Source: Triglochin maritima
Lineage: Eukaryota; Streptophyta; Magnoliopsida; Alismatales; Juncaginaceae
NCBI GenBank assembly: GCA_963682175.1
Contig: OY821792.1
Span: forward strand, 1,811,501-1,875,500
Length of the DNA: 64,000 bases
Direction of reading: 5' to 3'
Positions within the stretch are counted from its first letter, which is position 1, and each line of letters begins with the position of its first letter. This document shows positions 1-10,558 of this stretch, piece after piece. Position numbers and translations under genes: made by a program. Below the pieces are notes generated by a model. It saw only the letters and a program-made list of their open reading frames with translations. It made no database searches and was not told where the DNA came from.

Positions 1-955
1 TTAGATTTAAGGTTTAGATTAGAGAATTCTGAAACTTATAATAAATCACATTAGTTATAAAGCATTACATGATAAATGATTTAACATAAACTCAAGTAAT
101 CAAAACATACTAATACGAAATTAAAATAATAACTTTATTCTCTTCTCATCACCCTAAATCCGTCACCCCCACCCTTTGGAAAGAGTTAGAAACTCATAGA
201 GGGAGGAAGAAGAAGGGGTCCTTGAGACATTACAAAGAAAACTAAAAAGTAAGAAATAAGAAACAGAATTTTATTAATAAAACTAAGGTACACAAATAAG
301 AACAACAACCAAGGACCCTATTTACATCGTTCTCGGGTCTATTTATAGTTGCTACTAGGGACTTAGGTATAGAATTGGATAGTACACGTGTCCATACACG
401 ACTGGACGAAATTGGGACACACAGATCGACCAATGGGCGGCGGAATCGCCGCACATCATGTGTATTGTACGGCGGATTCGCCTCACACGTTGGTCGGATT
501 TAATCAGGATTTTTGTCACGCGTTTATGGTATGATTTGATCCTCCTTTGCGCGTCTGGATTGATTCTTTCCATTGTCTTGAGCTCCGGATTAATTCCTTC
601 CATTGTTGGAGATTTATATTTGATTTTTCTTTTGACTTTCTCCACACAATAACTTGGTCCTTTTATTTTGCAATCAGGTCCTTGGCATTTTGCAATTAAG
701 CCCTTGACCTTTTTTGTAATTAGCTCCTTGAATGCTTTTATGCTTGGATGCATTTCCATTTGGAACCCGATAAACTTGAACTCGGTCTTTATGATAGAAA
801 TGAATCTTTTGCACGCGTTTATGCTTGGAATGTGGGTAATTTGCATTCAGGTCCCTGTATTCTGTAAATACGACTAAACACATACCTTAGTAGCATTTAT
901 TGATATAAAAGTAATCTAAATGAAAGACATATGATGCAATGTATGCAATGCATCA
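1..955 (-). repeat. 3' LTR (partial) of the gag-only Ty3/gypsy element
   Basis: Nearly identical to 6563-7517; I noted only five differences, all transitions. It ends at 955 with the LTR terminus (TGATGCATTG on the minus strand). About 235 bp of the LTR lie beyond the left edge. It contains paired near-palindromes around 433-483 (GGCGGAATCGCCG and CGGCGGATTCGCC). Confidence 0.9.
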
Positions 956-2246
956 AATACCCCCACACCTAGATCTTGCTAGTCCCTAGCAAAGCAGAAT
1001 ATAAGAAAATGAAAGCTGAGAAATCCTAACTCACTTTCGTAGGAATCACGGTTGCACTTAGCATGTGCAACAAGCCTTTAAACCTCCAGGTTGCCTTAGA
1101 GGACGAGTTTTGTCTCGTGAGGGTTTTCAGTTGACACACCCACAAAGTCTTAATTCAACATTCCATTAATAGCTCTTAATATTTCTGCCTTAACCTTATA
1201 CATCTCACTTAAAGTTCTCGCATGCTCATTATACAGTTCTAACTTATAAAAAGTTTGACTTGGTCTTTATTCCTCCAACATTCACACCACTAACCCCTCT
1301 ACACATGTTATCACATAAATTATTTTGCACGCCTCCTCTGGAGGTGAAGTATCATTTGGATCAACCATGGCCTGAATCATTCCTTTAGCTTTGGGCCTTG
1401 AGTATCTTAAAGTATTTATTTATTTTTATCCTTTTTCCGGGATTCAACACATTTGCTTTTCTTTTTGACACTTATACCCTTTTTGCATTCGTGTAGCGAG
1501 TTTGGTCGATAATCCCGAGCTGGCAGACTCAAGTTACCGGGTTTCAAGATACCCCTACGGACCAGTGACTCGAAGGCTTGGGCTTTTGTAATCATTTTGC
1601 AAAATGTGTTTTCCTCACTTTATTTTTATTTTATTTTACTTTTATTTTCCTCAAGGCTTAATTGCTATTAGAAGTCCACACTTCCCGGTATATTTTCCTC
1701 AACCTCTGCTTTTTATCAACCACTTCAAAGATTTGATTCATCTAATTTAAGTGCATACATGTCTTACAAGGGTCATGGGTTATTTCTTTGGAACTTAGAT
1801 TTATGTCATAATTTCTACAAGCAGAACTATATAATAAGGAACAAAATCTTAATGCAATTTGTACACGGGTTTTGGCAGTTCAATCTTAAGCTATGTCATA
1901 GAATATTGAATTTTTTTTTATTTTCTATTTTTTTTAAAATAAAGCAGAACAGAAAATCAAATAGATAGATACGTACATATATAAACACCCCCCCCCACAC
2001 CTAAATCATGCATTGTCCTCAATGTATGCACAGATACAATAAATGCACTTATTACCCGCGTCGGCTTGCGGTAGAGGGGTTGAGTTTGCTCAAAGTCAAC
2101 CATAATCAGAACTGGATTGAATGACACCATGTTGGTGCATGTATCCAGTTGAATTGTTCCCCATGTTGACTTGAGGAAAAGATTCCACTCTTCCCACTTG
2201 AATTGGTTCGCTTGTTTGCTCGAGTGATGGTGGTTGGGTAAATGAA
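956..2246 (-). other. 3' internal region of the gag-only element, with polypurine tracts and no pol
   Basis: No long reading frame on either strand. A G-rich tract directly abuts the 3' LTR (minus strand GGTGTGGGGGTATT, about 956-970) and is the likely polypurine tract. A second, longer G run lies at 1985-1998, preceded on the minus strand by GAGGACAATGC, a pattern often seen upstream of polypurine tracts in this group. The space that normally holds reverse transcriptase, RNase H and integrase is absent. Confidence 0.6.
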
Positions 2247-4610
2247 TTACTCCCTTTTTTTCTTACATCCTTTTTGCTTATGTGATGATTTATTTGATTC
2301 AGAAATCTGATAAATACGTGCTCTCATCACAACATCACTTGGGTTGCATATTATTTCTGGCTCATTATCAATATGGAAGATATTAAATTCTGCTTTTAAG
2401 TTCCCGAAAGATAATTGCATGAGCCCATTTCGACAGTTTATTAATGCTTCCGAAGTGGCTAAAAAGGGTCTACCTAAAATTACAGGGATTTGTCGATTAG
2501 GATTTACAACAGGTTCAGTATCAAGTACGACAAAATCCACTGGATAAATGAAGTCACCAACCTTAATCAAAACGTCCTCTACTATACCTCTCGGTTTCTT
2601 AACAGAACAATCAGCGAATTGGAGGGTTGTCCCAGAGGGTTTCAGTGGACCAAGGTTGAGTTGCTCGTAGACAGAAAATGGGAGCAAGTTAACGCTTGCG
2701 CCAAGGTCTAGAAGGGCTTTATTGATAAACGTATCTCCTATTGAACATGAAATTGTGGGACACCCCGGGTCCTTATATTTTATAGGAGATGTGTTGGAAA
2801 GAATTGAGCATATGTTTGCAGTTAAGAATGCCTTCTTTGGTACATTCGTTTTTCTCTTCTTAGTGCACAAATCTTTTAAGAATTTAGCATAAGCAGGTAT
2901 TTGTTGAATCATGTCTAAGAGTGGAATGTTTACCTTAACTTGCTTAAATACTTCCAAGATTTTCTCTATTTGTGCACTAGAGTTCTTTTTGAGTCTATTG
3001 GGAAATGGGGCTTTAGGCACATAGACTCGCTCAGGTTCAGGTTGAGCTACAGGTTCAGGTTGGGTAGGTGGATTGGGCTTTTCAATTTGGACGTCGGGTT
3101 CAATGGTCAAGTCATATGTGGGTGCTTGATGGCTAGATTGATTAGTCATTCTAGGGTTTACCACATTATTGTCAATTTGTCTTCCGGACCGTAATGATAC
3201 TACAGCATTGATTTGTTGGACCGGTCCTTCCTCATTAACCATTTGAACCGGTCTAGGGTTGTTATTTCCTGAAGGTGGTTGATAAGATTGATATTGATTA
3301 TTAGTTCTGGGGTTTACCTCAGGTTGACTTGGAAATTGACCCTTTTCTCTTTCACCTATTATCTGTGCTAATTGGCTGACCTGTGTCTCTAGCCTTTGGA
3401 ATGATTGGTTGGTTGTTTGTATAAAAGTTGTCATTAAATTTTCTAATTTTGTCAACCTAACCTCATGATTTCCATTATTACCCCCAGATGATGTATTATT
3501 TTGGTTATATGGGGTTGGTTGTTGTCTAGGAGGTTGTCCTTGTTGGGTCCACGAAAAATTGGGATGATTACGCCAACCTGGGTTATAGGTTGATGCGTAA
3601 GGATCATTTCTAGAATTGTTAAATGTGGCATTAACATGTTCCAGGTTCACACAGTCCTCCATTAAATGACCAGTCTGACCACATCTAGAGCAGGGGATAG
3701 ACAAGGGTTGATTCATTCGGGGTTGATTTTGTAGCTCTAGACTTTCCATTCTACGCATTAGGGTAGCTAGTTTTGCCTCAGCCGCTATGTTGGAGTCTAT
3801 AGCTAAGACACCTGGTCGGGGTTGACTCGCTATTCTAGATCCAATACTCGGGTTGATGGGTGTTCTAGCATTGTCCCATTGCATACTATTTTCAGCTAAA
3901 TCCTCAAGAAAAGTCCAGGGATCATTTTCATTTTTGGACATAAAGTTCCCTTGGCTCACAGATTCTAGCATAACCCTAGATGTGGGTGTCAATCCCTCAT
4001 AAATAATTTGGCATAATTGCCATCTTGGAATTCCATGATGAGGACATTGGGTCAGTACACTCTTAAATCTTTCTAGATAGGAATAGAACAGCTCGCTCTC
4101 AGACTGAACGAATGCAACAATTTCATTCCTAATCCTCATAGTCTTATGGTTGGGAAAATATTTTTTCAGGAATACTTGAACAAACTCAGCCCAACTCCTA
4201 ATAGATCTTTCGGCTAGACTATATAGCCATTTCTTAACGTCGTCCTTCAGTGCTAGAGGCACGAATTTCAGACGCACTGCCTCTTCAGGGATATGCTGGT
4301 ATTGCATAAGAGAGCAGATTTCTTCAAATTCTCTAAGGAAGAGATATGGGTCTTCCCTAGAGGTGAACTTAGGCAGCATACTCATGTATTGTGCCTTAAG
4401 TTCGAAGTCGCGACCCGGTATGGTGGGCATGGCGATGCACGATGGCTGAGCAGCCATCGTTGGGTAGCACCGATCCCTCAGAGTCATAGGCGGGTTCACG
4501 ACATTCTCACCCATTAGATTCGGGTGAGGTGGTGCAACAGATGGGTTGGGGTTAAGCTCTAGATTGGAATCCAGATGAACTCGTGAGAGTCGATTGCTTA
4601 AATCCCGCAC
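2247..4610 (-). CDS. Retrotransposon Gag-protease polyprotein (787 aa)
   Basis: Structural Gag plus aspartic protease of a Ty3/gypsy retrotransposon; it would form virus-like particles in the cytoplasm and cleave itself. Residues about 75-245 are the retrotransposon gag core, including YFPNHKT and CPHHGIPRWQ. A CCHC zinc knuckle, CSRCGQTGHLMEDC, is at 307-320. A proline/glutamine-rich linker follows. Residues about 530-600 hold the conserved linker of Tat/Athila polyproteins (IPLLDMIQQIPAYAKFLKD). The protease active site reads DLGAS at 635-639, where DTGA or DSGA is canonical but DLGA is common in this group, and the ILGRPF motif is near 711. The frame is open and ends in TGA, after which no pol follows. 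It is intact and probably recently functional; the start is the first ATG of the frame and could be internal. Confidence 0.85.
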   Translation of the reverse strand: MRDLSNRLSRVHLDSNLELNPNPSVAPPHPNLMGENVVNPPMTLRDRCYPTMAAQPSCIAMPTIPGRDFELKAQYMSMLPKFTSREDPYLFLREFEEICSLMQYQHIPEEAVRLKFVPLALKDDVKKWLYSLAERSIRSWAEFVQVFLKKYFPNHKTMRIRNEIVAFVQSESELFYSYLERFKSVLTQCPHHGIPRWQLCQIIYEGLTPTSRVMLESVSQGNFMSKNENDPWTFLEDLAENSMQWDNARTPINPSIGSRIASQPRPGVLAIDSNIAAEAKLATLMRRMESLELQNQPRMNQPLSIPCSRCGQTGHLMEDCVNLEHVNATFNNSRNDPYASTYNPGWRNHPNFSWTQQGQPPRQQPTPYNQNNTSSGGNNGNHEVRLTKLENLMTTFIQTTNQSFQRLETQVSQLAQIIGEREKGQFPSQPEVNPRTNNQYQSYQPPSGNNNPRPVQMVNEEGPVQQINAVVSLRSGRQIDNNVVNPRMTNQSSHQAPTYDLTIEPDVQIEKPNPPTQPEPVAQPEPERVYVPKAPFPNRLKKNSSAQIEKILEVFKQVKVNIPLLDMIQQIPAYAKFLKDLCTKKRKTNVPKKAFLTANICSILSNTSPIKYKDPGCPTISCSIGDTFINKALLDLGASVNLLPFSVYEQLNLGPLKPSGTTLQFADCSVKKPRGIVEDVLIKVGDFIYPVDFVVLDTEPVVNPNRQIPVILGRPFLATSEALINCRNGLMQLSFGNLKAEFNIFHIDNEPEIICNPSDVVMRARIYQISESNKSSHKQKGCKKKRE

Positions 4611-5899
4611 CCAAATCTGAGTGCACCGGTTTGAATTAATTTTTGAATTTGAATTCGAAATTTAAATTTCAAATTCAATTCCAAGAATCAATTACTCTTT
4701 TTTTTTTGAATTTTAAATTTTTTTTAAAGGAAACAAACAATAGAAAGGTAAGGATGAGAAGGGAAAGAAGACTCAGACGAGAAGGGAAACTTAACTCTAA
4801 AGGATAAAAATTAGGGTTGGTCAGAAATTTCCTAAACAAGCACGGTCAAAACAATCCTAGACCTAGTGTCACTTAGATCTAGACGACTCCTAACTGGTTG
4901 AGTCGAATTGATTTGCTTGATTCACCTCCCTCACCAATCAAACCAAGTTGGTCAGTTAGTGTATAGCTAGTGGGGGCGCTTCCGACAGAGTCGGTGCCAA
5001 TTAGACAACCACGTCGCTTGGAAGACTTTCGTCGACACAAAAACACTTTCTAGACACCAAATTGAATTCAATTAGCTTCAGGTCATAGCAAGTCAAACCA
5101 ATCTCCTCCTTAATTGAGTCTGAGTCCTTAGGGGCCAATGTCTAATTGATTTTAAATTTTAGGCTTAGGCGACACTTCAGGATTGTGGTTTGTGGGCTAC
5201 GGGAGGGTGATGAAATCCCCACCGTATCTTTTCCTACGGAGTTGCCCTTAAGATAGTTTAACATAAATCTAGCAAAGATAGTCAAACAATGGTCCTTTTT
5301 AATGGGGGCAATTGCAAGGTTGTATGCAACTAAATTATATGCTCTAATGCAATCGATAAAAACCTCGATACGTACCTTGCCTCCAGCAATCTTCAACAAG
5401 TATTAATTTGCAAGAATTTAGCAAGAATAATGCAAGCAAAACATTATATGATGCATGCACTAAGGTCTTTCTAATTTTGCCAATTTTAGGTCAGAGTTGA
5501 ATTATTGCCAATTATGGAATTGTAACCCTAACACGTGCAATTCTACGAAAGGAAACTTTTCAACTATTCAGATTTGACGAGAAAGGCAAGAAAAGTTACC
5601 TCCGCAATGCTCAGTCGGGTTCGCCGCCCGCTCTCGGAGATTCCAGTAGCTCAATGCGACCACCCAGAGATGCCGACGACGCCCTCAAAATTTGAAGACC
5701 GGAAGACCAACCTGTGCGGCGATTTCGCCGCAAATGCTTCTTATGGGGCGGCGGATTCGCCGCTCTTTAAGCTCAGAATGCGCTCGTATTTCGCCGCGCG
5801 CTCTGTTGTCTCCTGAAACACAAATCCAAATACTTAGATCGCGCACAAGATAAACAGGAAAAATTGAACACACAAAAACAACAAAAATCTGCGTCGCCT
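4611..5899 (-). other. 5' leader of the gag-only element
   Basis: Untranslated leader between PBS and gag. A T/A-rich stretch is at 4640-4740. Two near-palindromes like those in the LTR occur at 5716-5766 (GCGGCGATTTCGCCGC and GGCGGCGGATTCGCCGC), separated by about 20 bp. No supportable gene; short ORFs here overlap only low-complexity sequence. Confidence 0.5.
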
Positions 5900-5916
5900 C
5901 CCCGGCAACGGTGCCA
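5900..5916 (-). other. Primer binding site copy 1 (tRNA-Asp type, one mismatch)
   Basis: Minus strand reads TGGCACCGTTGCCGGGG, one base from the tRNA-Asp complement TGGCGCCGTTGCCGGGG. It lies 6 bp from the LTR-like end at 5923, the usual spacing. This copy is the one next to the internal region. Confidence 0.75.
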
Positions 5917-5922
5917 AAAACT

Positions 5923-6304
5923 TGATGAGAATTAAATTTATACCGCAAGTGCACGACCGCGATGAAGCGGTGGCAAGTACGGGTCGAACACAAGGAGGGA
6001 GAGATATTGTTATTTTTGGATTTTCGATTAGAGAAGAAAGAACAATAATAAAGTTGATTTTGAAATTTTTGGGTTTTAATTATCTAAAGCAAGAAACATG
6101 AACGATTAAAACTAAAACAAGAACAAAGATTGTGAATTCCGTTGGGTGGAAGTTTAGATTTAAGATTTAGATTAGAGAATTCTGAAACTTATAATAAATC
6201 ACATTAGTTATAAAGCATTACATGATAAATGATTTAACATAAACTGAAGTAATCAAAACATACTAATACGAAATTAAAATAATAACTTTATTCTCTTCTC
6301 ATCA
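5923..6304 (-). repeat. Extra truncated LTR copy at the 5' end of the element
   Basis: Begins with the same LTR end (TGATGAGAATTAA) as 6328 and follows the full LTR for about 380 bp. It stops at ATCACCC, where the full LTR continues ATCACCCTAAATCC but this copy passes straight into a second PBS. The first ~150 bp differ clearly from the full LTR; the rest is almost identical. This suggests recombination or template switching between two related copies. Confidence 0.8.
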
Positions 6305-6321
6305 CCCCGGCAACGGCGCCA
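6305..6321 (-). other. Primer binding site copy 2 (perfect tRNA-Asp type)
   Basis: Minus strand reads TGGCGCCGTTGCCGGGG, separated from the LTR end at 6328 by AGTTTT. This is the PBS expected for the full 5' LTR. Confidence 0.8.
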
Positions 6322-6327
6322 AAAACT

Positions 6328-7517
6328 TGATGAGAATTAAGTTTATACCGCAAGTGCACGGCGTCAATGAAGACGTGGCAAGTACGGGTCGAACACAAGG
6401 AGGAATAGATTTCGTTGTTAGTGTGATTTCGATTGAGGGGAAGAAGGGAGAAGAAATAAGTTGGGTTTTTGAAATTTTTGGGTTTTAATTATCTAAAGCA
6501 AGAAACATGAACGATTAAAACTAAAACAAGAACAAAGATTGTGAATTCCGTTGGGTGGAGGTTTAGATTTAAGGTTTAGATTAGAGAATTCTGAAACTTA
6601 TAATAAATCACATTAGTTATAAAGCATTACATGATAAATGATTTAACATAAACTCAAGTAATCAAAACATACTAATACAAAATTAAAATAATAACTTTAT
6701 TCTCTTCTCATCACCCTAAATCCGTCACCCCCACCCTTTGGAAAGAGTTAGAAACTCATAGAGGGAGGAAGAAGAAGGGGTCCTTGAGACATTACAAAGA
6801 AAACTAAAAAGTAAGAAATAAGAAACAGAATTTTATTAATAAAACTAAGGTACACAAATAAGAACAACAACCAAGGACCCTATTCACATCGTTCTCGGGT
6901 CTATTTATAGTTGCTACTAGGGACTTAGGTATAGAATTGGATAGTACACGTGTCCATACACGACTGGACGAAATTGGGACACACAGATCGACCAATGGGC
7001 GGCGGAATCGCCGCACATCATGTGTATTGTGCGGCGGATTCGCCTCACACGTTGGTCGGATTTAATCAGGATTTTTGTCACGCGTTTATGGTATGATTTG
7101 ATCCTCCTTTGCGCGTCTGGATTGATTCTTTCCATTGTCTTGAGCTCCGGATTAATTCCTTCCATTGTTGGAGATTTATATTTGATTTTTCTTTTGACTT
7201 TCTCCACACAATAACTTGGTCCTTTTATTTTGCAATCAGGTCCTTGGCATTTTGCAATTAAGCCCTTGACCTTTTTTGTAATTAGCTCCTTGAATGCTTT
7301 TATGCTTGGATGCATTTCCATTTGGAACCCGATAAACTTGAACTCGGTCTTTATGATAGAAATGAATCTTTTGCACGCGTTTATGCTCGGAATGTGGGTA
7401 ATTTGCATTCAGGTCCCTGTATTCTGTAAATACGACTAAACACATACCTTAGTAGCATTTATTGATATAAAAGTAATCTAAATGAAAGACATATGATGCA
7501 ATGTATGTAATGCATCA
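6328..7517 (-). repeat. Full 5' LTR of the gag-only Ty3/gypsy element (1190 bp)
   Basis: TG...CA bounded. Positions 6563-7517 are the direct repeat of 1-955. Paired near-palindromes are at about 6995-7045. The + strand stretch ATACCGCAAGTGCACGG close to 6350 is typical of the R/U5 end in plant Ty3/gypsy LTRs. Confidence 0.88.
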
Positions 7518-7642
7518 GTTACCAACATAGAGAACATCATATCAATTCCACTATGCATGCATGATTTACTACATGAAATACATTAATCTATTCATCTACT
7601 CCTAAGGGTGGTTTCTTTGGACGAAGACACCAGAACCAACCC

Positions 7643-7654
7643 GCTCTGATACCA
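7643..7654 (-). other. Primer binding site of the host chromovirus-type element (initiator Met tRNA type)
   Basis: Minus strand reads TGGTATCAGAGC, the standard initiator-tRNA-Met PBS, 3 bp from the LTR end at 7658. Only about 125 bp of internal sequence remain (7518-7642) before the younger gag-only element begins. Confidence 0.85.
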
Positions 7655-7657
7655 AGT

Positions 7658-9275
7658 TGTAATGTCCTCGAAAACAACGAAAAATTAAAATTCAAATACA
7701 AAGATTCAACTCAAACACACGAGGACGATACTCATATAACATAACAAAGTTGTACCAATATACAGGAGTTTGTCAAAAGTATGATTACATTCAAAATAAC
7801 AAGAAGGACTATACACATTAATCATAACAACCTCAGAATAAGACAAGAGGATCTAGTTATGGTGTGCTCGTCCTCGGTCCCACCATCTCACTGCCGCTGT
7901 GGGCTTGAAAAACAACATTGAACAATGCCTGAGTTTCCATAAGGAAACCCTGTATACCAAGTCCGCCTATATGCATATGATACATTTATACACAAAACCT
8001 ATCATACTAGTATACATGGCATATAGTACAGTAACATAGAACTTTCCTTAACATAATAACAAGAACAACCATATCATTAATAACATCGGGCCCTACATGG
8101 TCACCCGTCACATCCACTTAGTTGGAAATATCGTCGGCCACATACTTTAGTCGGATACATCGTCGGCCACATACACCCGCGCTCTTGAGGATGAGTTACT
8201 CACATGAGTTCACATACAAATGCATACACAAGCTGACATAACATCCACTGGATAGCAGTACGGTGGTCAACTCCACCGCCATAAAGGCTGGCCAAAACCT
8301 CACCTCACGGAGTTTGTCTACTCCACCGCCATGAAGGCTAGGCAGTCTTCACACCCCCACAGAGTTGAACAACAACATCAATCAAAGTACATAACATACT
8401 AATATGAGTCGTAATATACAAAACACAACTACTGAATTTGAGCATCACTTAAACCGGTCGAACATCCTTATAATTTGGTTGAACAAAAGCATGAAAACAG
8501 TGGAACAAACCCACAAGTTCGGTCGAACAATATCATCAAATCGGTTTACCGTTTAGAGGTCTACAAACATTATAATATTCACATCAACGGTCAAATGGCA
8601 AACAGTCTTGTTTGACCAAAAAATCTAAGGGTCTTCTTCTTCCCGCAAAATATGCTTAGCCGGTCGACCGACAAAGGCATCGTTTGACCGGTAGGGGAAG
8701 AATATCTAATATTTACACTACTTCCGGTTGACCGACAGTTACATTGGTCGACCGTTCTACCTCTGAATTTCTACTGCACTTTTCACCGGTGAGGTTTGAG
8801 ACCTCCGACGATCTACTCAAACCCTCAAACACCTAGTGTGAGTTACTAATTGAACTTGGCATATCTACTCAAACATTATAATATTCACCAACGATCTCCC
8901 TCTTTATCTCCTCGCTTCTCCGGCGAACACGACTTCTTTCCTCGCTTTTCTGGCAACCTCCTTGCCGAACACCAGCTAACGTCCTTCTTCTAAGACCTCT
9001 CAACCTTCTCCACTACTTTCTCCCTCACGAATCCCTCCCTTTCTCTCATGTTTCATGTGTTCAGCCAAAAGTCCTCTGATAAACACCAACTTACATATAT
9101 ATAATTACTTTTAACGTATCACCTCTCTTTCCTCCAATTACATTCCAACACCACATCTTCTACACCACCAAGCCAACTTTTCCATCCACGAAAGGGTAAC
9201 ACCTACAAATCCTTCTTAGCATGATTAATTCTTCTAATTAGGGTTTACTTTAGTTTTATTTATAAGGTTCTAACA
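7658..9275 (-). repeat. 5' LTR of a chromovirus-type Ty3/gypsy element (1618 bp)
   Basis: Minus strand starts TGTTAGAACC, the same start as the chromovirus LTRs at 23766 and 26199, and ends CATTACA before the PBS. It shares a conserved hairpin (7926-7955: GAGTTTCC, 4-5 nt, GGAAACCC) with the other chromovirus LTRs, and carries degenerate CGGTCGACCG motifs at 8450-8760. The internal part and the other LTR are beyond the nested insertion and outside the window. Confidence 0.75.
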
Positions 9276-9373
9276 TTTATGGTCATTTTGAACTAATAAT
9301 TTGTTATTTGCAACCTGCCATTTTTTTTTATTTTGAGAAATGAGAACTTTTGTTTGGAAGAGTGTATAACTTT

Positions 9374-10202
9374 TGTTAGGATCTATGACCCTCTAATCTT
9401 TAGATAAATGCGGAATTAAAAACACTAATCGATGGATTTAGAGATAAACAGTGCAAACAACAAAATCAACAACATCAGAGTATAGAGAGGTTCGACACCA
9501 CACTTGATCCTAGTCCTCCTCGCAAGCGTCGCTCGATCCTCCGAGCCCCGTTTGTGGTTCCATTATCTAATATCTGGACCAGGCCAAGATCAACGCATTT
9601 ACAAACACCAAGCCTCACGAACAACCTCGTCTCGCTCTTGTCTCCTCTCACAACCCGAGAGGGAGCTTCCTCGAAGCTTTACAACATGTTGGTGATTCTT
9701 GAATATGAAAATTAAATCAAAATCTAAATACTCTAACTTGAGCACACTTGGATATGGATATTGAGTTGATGTGCAAGTGGTGAAGATGAAGCTTTGAATG
9801 TATTTGAGCTTTCGAGGCTTAAGAATTGAGAACAGAATGAGTATAGTTGAATGGAGGGTGTAAGGTTCTGAATTTCTCTTGAATGATGTTTACATAGGCT
9901 TCAAAGCTTCGAGAGTCATTGGGGACTTGGTGAAGATTTGGACCAATAAGAAGTAAGATGTGAATTGAGCTCAGGCAGAATTCAAGGCAATTTCAGTCGA
10001 TTGTGTAGGAAACGGTAGTCCGACACAAGTTCATTGGATTGGTCAGATTTAAGCATTCGATTGACCGAATAGACTTTGGATCATCGTTCATCAACTTCTA
10101 GTAACTATTTTTAATTCGTCTTATTTAATTTCGGTTCACTGAATGGCATTCGGTTCACCGTTCTAAGTTGGATAGTAAGATTGGTTGGACTTTGTTTTAA
10201 CA
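9374..10202 (-). mobile_element. Probable solo LTR, copia-like (829 bp)
   Basis: Minus strand starts TGTTAAAAC and ends CCTAACA. Flanks ACTTT (9369-9373) and AGTTT (10203-10207) match at 4 of 5 bases. Its internal sequence resembles, in the same orientation, parts of the LTR at 56699-57477 (the stretch before TTGTAAATG). Degenerate GGTCGACC-like motifs lie at 10000-10170. It sits at the edge of a PPR gene fragment. It could instead be a diverged fragment of a larger element. Confidence 0.5.
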
Positions 10203-10215
10203 AGTTTGGTAGACC

Positions 10216-10558
10216 GAGGAATACTTAGAAAGAATCCCTGAACATTTGAAAACTGAAGTTGTCTATCGATCTCTACTGGAAAGTTACATTATCGTACAAG
10301 AGGGTTGCTTGAAAAAAAGTTGCTAGCATTTTACTGATGATGGAGAAGCAAAACGTAAAACCAAGTAGTTTCACTTATCGCTTGTTGACAGATCACAAGG
10401 GAGAGCCGATCGACAAAGACTTTCGAGCTTCAGTTGTGAGGCACTACTACATGTATGGAAATCTTCTTGAAAAGGCTCAGTTCATGTTGAAAGAGATAGA
10501 AGGAGAAGATATTGCCGAAAATCGCTCTACTTGTGTGCTGAACTAGGCAAAATAACAT
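10216..10558 (+). pseudogene. PPR gene fragment, third copy
   Basis: Translation gives EEYLERIPEHLKTEVVYRS and later MMEKQNVKPSSFTYRLL and FRASVVRHYYMYGNLLEKAQ. These match the second coding exon of the minus-strand PPR copy at 11745-12380. It has internal deletions, frameshifts and a stop after the first block, and it ends where AELGK is read out of frame. It is the relic of a P-type PPR gene, tail-to-tail with the next copy, and its 5' part has been replaced by the LTR at 9374-10202. Confidence 0.8.

Larger units (their letters stand above)
1..7517 (-). mobile_element. Non-autonomous Ty3/gypsy LTR retrotransposon with gag-protease only; 3' end cut by window edge
   Basis: Direct repeats bound the element: bases 1-955 match 6563-7517 at a constant offset of 6562. 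The element reads right to left: 5' LTR (6328-7517), PBS complementary to the 3' end of tRNA-Asp, gag-protease ORF (4610-2247), about 1.3 kb without pol, a G-rich tract, then the 3' LTR. LTR ends are TG...CA in element orientation. I see no reverse transcriptase, RNase H or integrase reading, so it must be mobilised by a relative. The tRNA-Asp PBS and the gag type point to the Tat/Athila side of plant Ty3/gypsy. Elements with only gag have been called TR-GAG. The right flank is GTTAC; the matching target duplication would lie left of the window. The insertion host is a chromovirus-type element (7518-9275). Confidence 0.85.

Noticed and set aside
355..846. 163-codon minus-strand frame in the left LTR (also 6917-7408)
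   Set aside because: It lies wholly inside the LTR, occurs in both LTRs, and has no domain-like composition; an LTR reading, not a gene.
6305..6321. tRNA gene
   Set aside because: Only the 17 bases complementary to a tRNA 3' end are present; it is a primer binding site.
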